Source of the DNA: Taenia hydatigena
Lineage: Eukaryota > Platyhelminthes > Cestoda > Cyclophyllidea > Taeniidae
Reading direction: 5' to 3'
Assembly (NCBI GenBank): GCA_036345935.2
Contig: JADWOT020000007.1
Coordinates: 3,095,050 to 3,159,049, forward strand
Length of the DNA: 64,000 bases
Made by a program: the position numbers and the translations under genes. Below the pieces are notes generated by a model that saw nothing but the letters and a program-made list of their open reading frames with translations, had not been told where the DNA came from and did no database searches. Positions 38,301 to 50,800 of the stretch are shown one piece after another (the first letter of the stretch is position 1; each line of letters opens with the position of its first letter).

Positions 38301-39522
38301 TTAAAGTGAGTCTTTTTTGTATGTTTTGATAACTCTGGTACCTTGCACAAGGGATTGCTTTTCCCACAATGAAAAAACTAATGTTCTCTTTTAGGCTGAC
38401 TAATGCCTCTGGCACACAACTGCTTCTGGGTTAGTAGCAGGCTACCTATTGGGATAATTTGAATGTGAGGGGGAAGGAGGGAGGTGGAGGATGCGTAGGG
38501 GTATACAGTCATTTGAAGAGTTAGAGCCTCCACCCAAGTCCAATCGAGGAAAGTGCTTATCTTTTGAGAGTCATAGAGACGTGTTTAGGGACTCCGGTGG
38601 CTATGAGTTATTTTCTTTGCCTGCATATGTTCTCTAATTGGCTTCAGTCAAATTAGGAAACAATTAATTTGGTTCAAAACAAAGGGCTTGCTGTCGTTGC
38701 CAGGAAGGACAAATTAGTGAGATGATTGTGCCCAGTATGTAGGCTTCAACTCTTACACTGCAATTAGCTACTTTTATTCTTCTATCCATCAGTTCGTTGA
38801 CATTCAGTCATTCAACCAGTCCTCAGTCATTCATAAGGCCAAGCTCTTGAGCCGATTTTGCTGTTATCCTCTAAAGGCATCTCACCAGAGCACTGGTGGG
38901 TAGAAGGATGGGGTACATTCCTACATCAGCTACAAAATTTTTAGCTCGTATTTGTACTTTGCTCTTCCTAATCGTAGAGTTTTGGTCATGATCATCAAAG
39001 GTGGTCAATTAACTGGTCATTTTGTTCGTTTTTAGGCCTGCACACTTGCTGTTTTGCTGTGGGTAGAATTTTTCAATTCGAATAAACACTTCCACCTGGC
39101 AGGGAATTAAATCAGAGAGGCAAACAGCCTATGTTTATTACAGGATAGCAGCGCCTCTATCACCTACACAGGTAAAAGGAGTGCTAAGACAGTTCTCATA
39201 GAATAAGTAATGCACGGTGTGTAGCCATACAAAAGTTGCTTTACCGTACCTTCGCCTATTTGGAGACCCAAAGGCTATGTGAATCCATCCTTGCTTGAGG
39301 CTGCACTTCTTTTTCGATCGCAACTGGTGTAAATTGAGAGAAAAGGAGTTAGCAGTGGACTAGATTAGGCTGAGGCTGATATCAGTGTGGGTTTAGACGT
39401 CAGTAAAATATTTGATGGCAGATTTGATATAAATATTAGTTTCACTGTAAAACTTCATTTCAAAGCTTTCTTGAATCGCAGCATGGCATCGTTTAAATGT
39501 TGCTTTCTTTGAATCTAGTAGG
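35311..39522. other. Gene-free stretch
   Basis: No supportable gene. An 82-codon + strand frame at 36170-36418 is cysteine- and histidine-containing but shows no spaced zinc-binding pattern. The + strand at 38450-38510 is strongly purine-rich (gggggaaggagggaggtggagg). Confidence 0.35.
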
Positions 39523-39759
39523 TCAAGGCTCGTTCATCGAGGCTCCGTCAGTAGAGCCCGTAATGTCACCTTCAAATTCACCGACTCCAACATCCCTAGC
39601 TGAGTCGGAATCAATAAAACAGAGTCCCAAGCTTCGAGTAAAACTCTCTTTAGTCCACTGAGTTGCACCCTCTACAGTCCAAACTCGAAGCTCTTTATTA
39701 CTTAGCACCCTGCGCACTCTGTTTTCTGGGAGCTCAATAGAATCCGTCGTCGCGGTCCT
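39523..39759 (-). CDS. Protein-like open frame, possible exon, unrecognised
   Basis: On the minus strand 78 codons are open between TAA at 39760-39762 and TGA at 39523-39525. The translation is rich in D, E, S, T and G, with pieces TDSIELPENRVRRVLSNKE, LRVWTVEGATQWTKESFTRS and DSDSARDVGVGEFEGDITGS, a composition uncommon in chance frames of AT-rich DNA. A possible acceptor lies just upstream (catttctgcaaag on the minus strand). There is no internal ATG near the start, so it would be an internal or last exon. Nothing links it to a known family, and neighbouring exons were not identified. Confidence 0.25.
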   Translation of the reverse strand, partial: RTATTDSIELPENRVRRVLSNKELRVWTVEGATQWTKESFTRSLGLCFIDSDSARDVGVGEFEGDITGSTDGASMNEP

Positions 39760-42700
39760 TTACTTTGCAGAAATGCAGGCTGTAACTTTCCTTTAGTCGT
39801 TGATGGATGAAGGACATCGGAAGACAATCAAAAAGTGACGAATAGCTTTTCCTTGACGTTCCTGAACGGTTGCTATCTCGCTTAAGGAGAGATGGAATCG
39901 AGCCCTCAGCGCCACCGTAAGTGCAGATTTTTCGGTCATACCTACTTATTTACTGCTTAGTAGTTGGTCACACCTATGCTTTTTACACATAGAGATAGAT
40001 CACAGCGCTTGGCCTTGCTGCTAATGGATCCTCAGGTCCAGTCATTGACAGACCAGCCTTTGTCCCTCCTACAAGAGTGAAACAGCAATTTAATATCCCC
40101 GGTGGAAGCGATGATCTCCCTTAGTTTCTTTAGTTACTCGCCCGCTTGATTGCGATTCTTTTAATATGCGACTCAAACTGGAAAATTGCGATAGATATTT
40201 TGTGTTTAAGAAGTTTTGCTCTTTTTGTAAGCATAGTGCGTAGAAATAATTTGCCTTTTTTGTTGTACCTTGTGGATTAGACTTTATTAGTCTGGTCAGA
40301 AGGCCCTTCATGGTCCTGTACGCTGGCAGCATTTTGGCCAGATATGGCTCTCTAGTAAAAAGGGCCAGTTTACTGGTGATGATGGAATATGCTTGTATGT
40401 CTAAGCTAGAAATACATGCCACCTTATGAGCACTAACTGATAGAGAAAAGCAGAGGCCGAAAGTTGACACCGGTTGATACTTAAGCATTTTAGCTTTAGT
40501 GACCTCCTAGAGACGTGTGAATAATCAAAACGAATCTGTAGTTATCGCAGCAGCTTCTGGTTGCAGGATTTGAAGCTATGTGACCAGCATCCATTTTAAT
40601 CCTAAGGACATCTTATTGACGAGGTTTAGGTAGGTATTCTTACCAAAGACTTAAAATGAAGCCCTGAAGACGAAGAATCGATAAGATGAGAATATTTTTA
40701 ACAAATCAAATAGATAAATCTAATGTAAGTAACCAGACCTAGAACCAACCTAATAAATATCTGTTAAGTGCATTTTGAAGACCAAAGATGGATGTGACTT
40801 CGTCTCAGTGCATGTGTGACACGCTGAGACTTTTCTGACGAGGAAGGGTAGCATAGTAGTCTGCCAGGACATGCATTGGCGACGATAGGTTAGAATCAAG
40901 GCCATTGGCTTAGCCTGGGATACCAGGATGCTCAGAGGCGACAAAAGGGCTGAGTTCCGTTAATGACTTGTTGCCCAAATCGGAAATCAAGCAACCATTT
41001 AAAGAATTACATGCGCTTAAATAGTGACAAGTAAGACCTCATGCAGCCGGATATTTTAGCTGTGTTCATGTGGCAGTAAGATGGCTTTCAAAGACGTCAA
41101 AGCTAAATATCTGTGAGCATTTGTTCACAAACGCACAGAAGGCTTATTAACGAGGTGAGAAAGAGAGAAGGTCATAGCGACAGGTTAGTAAAAGGATAAG
41201 GTGATCTATATCCTAGAAAGTATTAAGATACAAGCATTGAGCGCTTGATGAAACCAACGTCAGTTTTGCATCAATTAGCGGTCGAAAACCGAGAACACAT
41301 GCCATCAATCAAGCAGGTACTGCAGTGGCCTGTTGCCTGTGATTTTCAGATGGCATTAATTATTTGTCCACAAGTCTAGAGTTTAGTTTAAAATTGATGT
41401 TAAGAGAATGGGCCAACGTAACGGCTCCTCCCACCAGGAGAGCTTAAAATACTGTGAGAGCAGCGCAAAATTTAATCGAACACAAAAGGGGATTCGTTCC
41501 AATCATGTCATTGTTAAAGTTTTTACAATCCACTGCTCTTCAAAGGAAAGTAAATGAGTACATTGTCAAAGCACCTCTACGGCTTTCTTGGAAACGCGCG
41601 GGACTTAAAGATGTGTGCGAATTGGGTTCTGTTCTGTTGTCGTGCAAGCCTCCATTCATAGTGCAAAATTAGTGCATCCGACCATCGTCTTTTCAGACTG
41701 CACTGCAGACTTGGTGCTAAAATTCATGCAATTTGTATTCGCTATTGTTAAAGCATTTCTGGGTTCACCGTGGTAAAGTTAAGCCCCTGCGGGTTTAAAG
41801 ACGTCCGGCTTTCCAATTTCACTTTTCTGCAGGATCCCATCAATAATTTACTGCGTACTAAATGGTTGCGCGGATAGGAAGATTTTATAAGCCTGATGAA
41901 GCTAAAGAACTGATTTTATCCTTTGTGGTGAATTATAAGTTACTGTGGCAAAAGCGACTCAAAGCGCTTTAGTTTCAAAAGCTTTGCTCCATTGTCGCAC
42001 AATGCCACCATGTCAAATTATTTACACCTCCTAATCTGAGCATTTTGTTTTCGTAGTTTTTTGTTTGGATGATACATAAGCTACTTCTTTCCAGATGGAC
42101 GAAAAGTCGAGAGAATCAAAGGCGATGTGCTGGAGCTGACATATAGGCATAACTATTTTACATCACTAAATATAACCACTACGACAATTAGGTGACAAGA
42201 GATAACATTCAATTAACTTCCTAACTAATAAAAATAATGGAAATGGAGCAAAGGTTTGAAAAAGATATGTCTTTTCTTGAGGTAATCAAAATTTAATCCA
42301 CAATCAGAGCCCTCTCAATAAAACGTAAGCTTGGCACGAAGTTTGCCTTTGCCTCCAAAAGCAAACAACGTGGCACTTAGCGGACACTCTCCACCCCAAT
42401 ATGATCCTCGAATCGTCTGTGCTCATGCTTTTATTCCGATCGCCAAAAATAAGAACAAAGTTTTCATTGACATGGGCCCATAAACATATTGCTAAACAAA
42501 AAAATCGAAACGAGATGAGGGAGCATTGAAATCGCACTATGGCAATTTTCATGAGGTTATGTTCTCAATAAAATGTTGTCATTAACAAGAAATAGAAAAC
42601 TTCTCCATTGCAAAATTAGGTGTTCTAGCTTATGATTGCCAAGAGCGTTGCAAAAGAACCTATTTAGGGCAACACCTTGTGTTTGAAGTTTGGAAACAGT

Positions 42701-44933
42701 TAGACTTAAAAGGCGTTTTGTCAAAACACCGCGATCACGTTTATGTCCTTTTCATAGCGCTGCACAGTTCCTTTAAGGAGTGTAATTACGCATGATCTTC
42801 CTTATTAAAAACTGTAAATGCATCACGAAGAATTTTATTAGATGTTAAGCAAAGCTAAAGCGCAGATATCAAATAGGAAAGAGGCTGGTGCGCCATGGTA
42901 TACACTTGAGTAAAATTGTCATCGGGAAAATACTAAAATAACAATAAAACGTAGTAAGAAACTTTTCGGTACGCCCTAAAAACCAAAGCTCGAGAATGCA
43001 ATTTATTAAACGATTGTCGAAAGGAGAGCAAGGTATTTGGTATTTAACATTGACAGGGGCAGAGGTGTCCTCATTTACTAGTTGCCATCAACGCATGAAA
43101 GCAAAGGCAGTTTAAATCTGACAAAGCCAACTCGCTCCTCCCGTTCATGAGCATGGCATAAATCAACCCGCTAATAACTCTTAGTGCATATGTATTACTT
43201 GTGTTGGGCTTATTAGCGCCTTAACTTGGTGGCCGGGGATTAGTTTCAGCTACCATAAATGCTCTTTCCAAGCAAAAGTGCGGCCAGCACAGCGACTTGT
43301 CCACGCAAACCACATTACTTGAGTCTGTCCCAGAATTTTGAATATTTCTTCGTTAAAAATGCTGACTCATTGTGGCACATTAAAGCACGCTTTCATTTGG
43401 TCAGGTAAATCGAAACATGAGCAGATTTTTTTAAGACATCCCTGAGAAAATGGCACGTCACCCTTGGTCGTTGTTAGTTACGCCACCCACACAAACAACC
43501 ATGAATGAGGTACTTAAGTAAAACTTCTGACGCATGACATCAATCGAGTAAATCCGACGTTTATAAAGGTCAACCAGGTGAGCTTTTTCAAAAACTACTC
43601 GTAAATTATAAGAAAGGACTTATCATGAGCCCCATTTAACTATTTGGTTGGGACAAAGGAAACATTATTCATATCAAGCAAATAGTCATCTAGTGGAATC
43701 TCAGTGCCACCTTGGACTCCCTAAAGCGATTTCAAAGTAAAACTGATTATAAAAGTGCTATTTGTGCTGGCGTTAGAGATGGGTTTAAGCACGGATGATT
43801 AATTCTTTTTACGGACTTTCACATAATTCCATATCCACGTTTTGTCCAAGCCACTGGACCTATTTCGAGTCATTTTATGCATGACATCAGCGTATATTAT
43901 TAAGTGCCACAAAATGTTGCTCTATGCTGTAGCGAAACCCTAATACTAGAATCCAACTGCAAACCGTTGTCTTAATGGCTTTCCTTCGCCCTTCTCATGG
44001 TTGGATCCTAATAATCGCCTGAGGCTTGTAGCCCGTAACTTCATCTGCTCTGATTTTTAGTGCATGGAGTTTGTTAATCGGAAGGCAGTTATATGAAGAC
44101 GAGATTTCTTGTGCTACATAAGCTGCAAAATAACTCATTTGTTCAATCCAAATGGTAAATGCGATCTCAAGTTTTACGTCAGATGGGTGGCAAAACAAAT
44201 GCTACTTTAAGGCGTCGCACCATCTAAAACGTTAAAGGTTCACTCATCGCACCGTTGTCCGAATAATCTGCTTTATAGATGGCAGAGTCGCCTTCAATCG
44301 GTTCCTTTACTTTCACTTCGATTCAAGTTTTGCGATGCATTTAGCCTTTGCTCTGTAGTAGCATCTGGTCGTCTCACAAAATGAGATTGCTGGACCAGGA
44401 CGCATAAGCAGAGGCAAATTAAAAAGCAGACTAGAATACGGGTTCATAATAGAATTAGCGCAGTGGTCACACGACGGATTAGTGATGGTAAGTCTGTAAA
44501 TAATTGTCTCAGCCAGAGCTAATGATATTGCCGTCCAAAGGACATAAGCTGTACGGTTCATGCTTCTTGCGCAAAAAAATCTCATGGGCTTTGGATCTTT
44601 TGCAAGCTTGCTTATGCTGCGGACTAGTCAAGGAGCAATTCGGTCTAGACGTTTATTGATTGCTTCCGCCTTGAAGGCAAATGCGATTAATTCTGATATT
44701 TGATGACATACAGATGAAATAAATATCAAGCAGTGCGGAAAGACAATCAGGTGGCTAAATCTGGTTCCCCAAAAGCCTTCAATGCTGTTTTAGGGCCACT
44801 TCAAACATCACGTCGTGCACCGCAGCATACTGCGCAGTCAGTTGAGATCTGGTTTTACAGAACCTGCGGATTCAAACCCCACCCCCTAATGACTATCGCA
44901 ATTTTTAACACGTGAGAGAAGGCCGGTCGCAGT
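39760..44933. other. Gene-free stretch
   Basis: No recognisable gene. A 132-codon minus-strand frame at 40090-40488 is open but has no family signature. A T-arm-like block (ggggtttgaatcc on the minus strand near 44868) lacks the other arms of a tRNA. Confidence 0.35.
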
Positions 44934-45015
44934 GCCCGGTTTCGGGCAATAACTTCTGTGCCTCTAATTGGGTTGCGGCTACGTAAAGGCCTGTCTACTA
45001 GACCGGTAAACAGGC
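44934..45015 (+). other. GC-rich patch with two hairpins
   Basis: Two short inverted repeats lie close together in AT-rich surroundings. GCCCG-GTTT-CGGGC at 44934-44947 is a perfect five-pair hairpin with a four-base loop. GCCTGT (44989-44994) pairs with ACAGGC (45010-45015) around a 15-base loop. The surrounding 44800-45180 is GC-rich with frames open in both directions, and looks like a repeat copy of unknown type. No terminator or known RNA structure is recognised. Confidence 0.4.
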
Positions 45016-47671
45016 TGTGGGGCTCGTTGCGTGCGCAGACCCACATGCTTGTGCGTCATCCTATGCCACGTGGCTCATCGCGAATTTTAAGATTTAGAAG
45101 TGGGATAAGTTGCCACAGTAGCTACTTTCCAAATTTTCCGCTAATAATTTTGCAACCTGTATTTCGGTGCGGTGGTTAACGTACTTGCCTTCTACGCCGG
45201 CAAGCTAGACTTCATTTCGGCTGACGACACACGCAAATTAAATTTTCTTTTATTAACTTAATAGCATGCAGATTGATTAATAGATATGATGGCAGTGCTT
45301 TATGTATGTTCGGTGCTTAAAATTCAGCGTCACACATTGAAGAAAGGCGCTACTTACTTGCAGTACTATGTGCTACGATGGATCTGCCCGAGAGCATGTA
45401 ATGCAACATATACTTTAAACTGAGCGATGTTTGATGATTCGAAAACGACCGTACCCAATTTCTAGTAATAGGTAACAATGAACGCTTTTCGAGACGATTT
45501 AAACCAACGACAACCCTCTAAAATGTTGTCGACAATTCCTTGTGTAATCTAGTTGACGTTTTAGAGTAGAACCTATTATTCTGATTAACGGATCAGTCAC
45601 ACCGCATACAGCCAAAACATATGCGATATCCGAATACTTAACGCTTGATCCTATGCAAAGAACCGAATGCGATCGCTTATTAAGGAGACTCACCGGTGCT
45701 GAGTCACAATTAAATGTGCAATTTATGCAGTTGATATTATTGTAAAAGGAGGCCAACGTTTTTATTTAAAATAACCTTACTTATCGTGCTTATGCAATTT
45801 ACACAGGGACAATGACTTAACAAAGCTGTGCTTCACGTAAATTTGCCAAATGACCGAAGAAAGGACGGAGAGAGTAGCACATCTGCAAGCATTCAAATCT
45901 GACTAGTTCAGTGCCAGCAACAACATACGCTGAATTTTATTAATTGCTTCTAGCTTCTACCTATTTTCTTTCCTTATTAGATTCGTCATTGACCCAACTC
46001 GTTGACTACCAAACACTGGTTATAAAATAAATGATAAGCACTCGGGATGCCGATACTGATAGTGGTAATAATAATGATCCAGACATAATTCAAGCTAAAC
46101 AAGCAAGCTTTACAGGATTACACGCACGATTCGGTGCCACTAAGCAAAAATGCGTTGGTACCTTATTTTCTAAGTAAGGGATGGTTTTAACGAGAAGGTA
46201 GTTGGCCAAATGCTAACCCTCACTTTACGAAACGAATGCGCCTTTTGTAGACCGTGTTTACCTTTACCACAGGTGCCTAATGAATAACAAAAATAACTAA
46301 AGCTGTGTTCACTTGCTTGCAACATGAATGCTAAATATGTACCGGATTGGCCTTTACGCCAAATTGGCGGTATTTATCCCATTTCTAGTACGTATGACAA
46401 AGCATTTTGCGTGGCAGTTTAAAAAGTCTACTAAAGTTGTTGTTGTTGCGTTGTTGAGATTTTAAGTGCAAACACCAAGCTGGAACGTTTTAATTTCGTC
46501 CGCCATTCATCCTACATCCCATATGGTCCATTGCTCGTAGTGCGGCACTAAACAAGTGGTCAAGTAAGCCTTGACAAACTTACTCTCACCCTTCTTTTTC
46601 CCTTGAAATGTCCATTTAACCTGCTACTTGTTTGTCTGCTGCTAAGCAAAGGAAGGATGGTCATTAGCAGCCCGCTGAAATGCATAAATATGAGGTGAGG
46701 TGAAGAATGTGGATAAAGACGCCGAGGTGGAAGTAGTAACCTCAATGCATTCAACGCGTAGTTTCTTATTTCACGCTAAAAAGGAGTGCAGCGCGTGCCT
46801 CATCGTAGCTCAGCCCTTGGTTACTGGAAGCCAAGAGTGAGCTTGCATGCGCTTACTTCTAGTTGCAACTCAAGTTAAATCCTGGAGTATCCATTCGATT
46901 TTTATGCAATTGTGTGGTTGTGAACAGTCCACTTGATATCTTGAGTTGGGAATTTGTCAGGACATTGTGCACAAATGCGGCATAGCGCCTTCCGCTGGTA
47001 ACAGAAAAACTTCCTTCATAGCCGAAACATGAAGTGGATCTTAAAGAAATCAATCTTGATGTGTTTGTTCGTATGCCATTTATGCCAATGATGGCGCCAC
47101 TTGACCAGATGCCCAGTGCAAATCCAGCAGCAGTAAATGCTGATTTACTTTTGACAGCCAGCTGGAATGATCGCCTGCACTATTGCATCGCACGCATTCA
47201 CCTGCTTTAATTTAACGGACATACTCAAGTCACATCCAATGAAGCGGTCTAACACCTTTTGTAAACTTCCTTACAAACAGCATCCTTGCCAACCTCACGG
47301 CACGGACAGCCTTTTCCATCAAATCCAGGATTCAATGAGTGTATGTAACCAACGTGCAAATGTTAGAGCCCTCAACACAGTCAAAATTAGCCTCGCCACA
47401 GGTAGTGGCACCGAGTTCAATTGCTTCCTGAATCCGAAGCGACAGATTTTGCATGAGATAATGAACCAGTGCCAGGTAAGTGCCGGGGTAAAGAATGTGG
47501 TTTTGTACAGTTTCTTTTATAGTGTGGACCAAGAAAAATTCGATGGTTACCATGCGCTCTTGCGACAAGCATGGTTGTATCTAGTTAAAAGCAATGAATG
47601 GATCAAGTAGGCTCAAGATGTTTTGTTTCTATTTGGCTTAACGTTTTCGCAAAGGCTGCAAACCTGATAAA
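45016..47671. other. Gene-free stretch with one long unassigned open frame
   Basis: No supportable gene. A + strand frame of 147 codons at 47167-47610 starts with ATG and contains no stops but has no domain or motif that can be named, and a 78-codon frame is also open on the opposite strand. It could be an exon or chance. Confidence 0.3.
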
Positions 47672-47703
47672 GCAGCATTCTCTCTTATAAGGAGAGTAGC
47701 TGC
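47672..47703. other. Imperfect hairpin downstream of tRNA-Gly
   Basis: A 32-base inverted repeat with arms GCAGC and GCTGC at the ends and CTCTC and GAGAG inside, centred on a short AT-rich loop. It lies about 90 bases beyond the 3' end of the tRNA-Gly gene. No T-run typical of polymerase III termination adjoins it. Function unknown. Confidence 0.35.
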
Positions 47704-47795
47704 TTTCATGTGGATTGCCTTTAAGAGGTTGTAAAAGCGAATCAAATCAGTGATACCTGTGAATGGACAAATGGAACAGGAGCAAATCGACGACT

Positions 47796-47866
47796 GCGTG
47801 TGCCGGGAGTCGAACCCGGATCGACTGCTTGGAAGGCAGCCATGATAACCGCTACACCACACACGC
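47796..47866 (-). tRNA. tRNA-Gly (UCC)
   Basis: Read on the minus strand this 71-nt gene has a perfect seven-pair acceptor stem (GCGTGTG with CACACGC), D arm TGGTGTAGCGGTTATCA, anticodon arm GCTGC-CTTCCAA-GCAGT (anticodon TCC, reading GGA and GGG glycine codons) and a perfect T arm CCGGG-TTCGACT-CCCGG. Both internal polymerase III promoter boxes are intact. It is the best-formed tRNA in the window and closely follows the metazoan tRNA-Gly(UCC) pattern. No strong T-run is seen in the first 25 bases downstream, so the terminator may lie further away. Confidence 0.93.
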
Positions 47867-50800
47867 GCATTTGCGCGTCGTCACACTATACCCACACGAA
47901 TACATTCCTGCTGGCATTTGCTGCTACTTACTGCCCTTTTCTTTTGCCTGTCGGTCCAACGAGAACTTACTTTTCCACAAATACACACCCCATCTTTTAT
48001 TTGCTATGCACACCACCCCGTTGGTTTGCCAAAATCTAACATTTCTTCCCCTGCGCTTTCATATTCATGTCACCTGGAGGTAGACATCAAGTCTTTCAAT
48101 GCTCAAGTGGAAGGTTGACCTAGAATGAGGCATTGTGTCTAAGATAAGATTTGTCTTGCTGTTTCCATCATTATGACAACTGCGTGCATTAGATACTGTT
48201 TTCTTAAATAACAGTTCTAAAAAAGGTATATTAAAGGCATCACCATCTTCTTATCCATCTCAATGGCTGGGCGTGAAAGTGCCAGGGGTGTGTGAATGTT
48301 TCAAATCAGTGGTAACTTTTTACCAAAATGATGGGGCAAGTGGATTTCCATTAAACAGTCTGATTAATTACACCATCTTCATGGACATTACAATTCACAC
48401 TTGCCGATCATGCTCATAGTCTACCGAAATTTCTCCCTTTCTGCATACTGACGGTAAATTATTTTTTTCTGCATCAGCATGCTACATTACGACTTCGCTG
48501 ACAAGATTGGTAAACGAGGTAGATCCAGATGCAGAACGACTGGGATGGCATTGATTACTTAGTTTTACCGCTAGTCGCCGTTCCCGATGATCGCGCACAC
48601 AATTAACACGGGTTGAATCTACTGTGCTCTCTACATCCCAAAGGAACTAATCAGTTCTCATTGCAAGGATAGCAGCGTAGGGTACACTGTTGTAGGAGGC
48701 ATGGTTGGCGATAAAGTGAGCCGAGTACCGTGACGGAATTTGGGCAGGACATTGAAATCAGCATCATGCAAACAATACGATTTCACCCTTGAGATTGCAA
48801 CTTTTTCGTTCATCCTCTTCCTCGTGCTGTTTCGGCTAACCATGGCCATTGCGTTTAGCGGTGCTTCAATCAAATACCTTGATGTTAGCAATACAAAGGC
48901 ATATTCGAGCTTTTTTGGCAAAATTATAAGAGATAGGTTCGCGTTTTTGTCGCCAAAATTTTTATTTAGTGTCTATTCAGGGAAGATTACTTAATAATCC
49001 CTTGATTTCCAAAATTTGCAGTAAACACCTGCAAGGACATGCAATTCTTCCAAAACCATCTTATTAGTTGCAAGAGCGATTAACAATTACCCTAAATTTG
49101 TTCATTGCGCTACCTTGCGCACAACGCATTGAAGGCGTTCCCTGCTTCGATTTACTCAATAAGGCTCTCTATAGCCTGGAGGATTAGGACCGATCAAAAG
49201 CCTAGCCTTCATAACGTGCACCTAGTTCTGCAAGTCGTTCACAACCTTTGCAAGCGGGGAACCCACCCTTATTTTCTAGAGATCTAAATCCATCATCAAT
49301 TGGTCTAAACGTTAGTTACTGTTCAACCACTTAATCTGGTAGTGTACAAATCAGTGAAAATATTGTTATCTGGACGAATTTTAGGTTTACAGCTCTATAT
49401 TTGCATGCATCTATGCCCTTAGTAGTGGCAAGTTATGGTTTGCTGCCTTTTTCATTCGTGGTTACGATATGCTTAACAATTTCAAGGGTTTTGCGTTGTT
49501 TACCATCATCCAATCCATTGGGTCGGACTCACAAGAGGAAAATTGTTACTGCACCGTAACTGCACAAAGTTTAATGTACTAATTTAGTCCTTTTCGTAAA
49601 TATTCTGCAGCGTGTCATCGCGAAATGGGATTAAACTGACTGGTCATCTGAAGGAATCCGATGGGCAGTCACTCCAGCTTACCCACTATGGAACCTACAT
49701 CTCTTTACAAACACGATTGGTTGCAGTAAACCTCAAAAAATAGCCTTTTCTAATCTACGAGGTTGTTTATGCTACTATTCGCTCCGCTCCCATCTGATCC
49801 ATCCTGATTTTTGCTGTGCAGATGACAAATGCTATGCAGCAATATTTGTTAGCATACAGGCTTTTAAGCGCTCTGTCCATGTCATTTGAAACACATTTTG
49901 CCTAAGTTATTTGTAAAGTGATTAGTAAGATCAAGACTGTAGCACTGTTTTCATTAACTTTTCCTTTTCTGCAATTCATTCTGCTTTAAAAATGTTGATG
50001 CACTTATAATCTCGAAGCAAGCAGGTTGGCATAGCTCCAAGAGGAACTTGAACATTTTTCAGAGCACGAATTCGAGTTCTATTTCTGTCTCTCATTTAAG
50101 AGGTACATGTCAGGAAACATAAGCCTCTGTCTGTTATTAAGACCATGGATACCTCATAAGCACTTCAGATGAGGTCTTCTCAAACTCAAAATGCTACGTT
50201 TCTCCTTTTGTGAATAAATTTTCCATTAGCAACAGCGCGCTTTGTATGCAGGGCCGCGTTTTTTACTGATGTAAATTGGTAGCCAACGATGCTATTTATT
50301 ATTGTTTGTCATGCCCCTCAACGGCGTATTCGAAATATGCAGAGGTGGTTCAATCCATTTGTCTAGTAACATCCGTTCCATTATAAGGAAGTGACCTACA
50401 ACGCAACGAACCAGGTGAAAATGGCATAGAGATCCTACGTAGCTCATCAACCGCTCATCATTGGTAAAGACCACCTTGTTTGACATTAGGAAGCAGCTTG
50501 ATTGGATTTGAAAGGCCGCGTTAAATTAATAACTAAGCATTGCATAATCCATTGTGATATTACTGGCCAAGTTCATTCATTCCGGTCATCGATGTGTACT
50601 TGCGGCCATCACTGTCTATAATCAAAATCAAACCTGGAATTTGGACCAAAATTTGCTCTAAGGACCACTTACTAACTTCTTGGCTTTTTATCAGTGAGTT
50701 TCATCTTTAGACAATTGGTGCTAATTTTTATTCAGTTAGATGCATTTAAGGTTATAATTATGTCAATCAGCCATCTCGAGTGGTTGACAAATAACTGCTA

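Noticed and set aside
40090..40488. 132-codon minus-strand open frame
   Set aside because: No recognisable motif and nothing nearby to support a gene.
44855..44900. T-arm-like ggggtttgaatcc on the minus strand
   Set aside because: An isolated promoter-box-like motif with no other tRNA arms.
47167..47610. 147-codon + strand open frame
   Set aside because: Open and ATG-initiated but with no motif, no compositional signature and a competing antisense frame.
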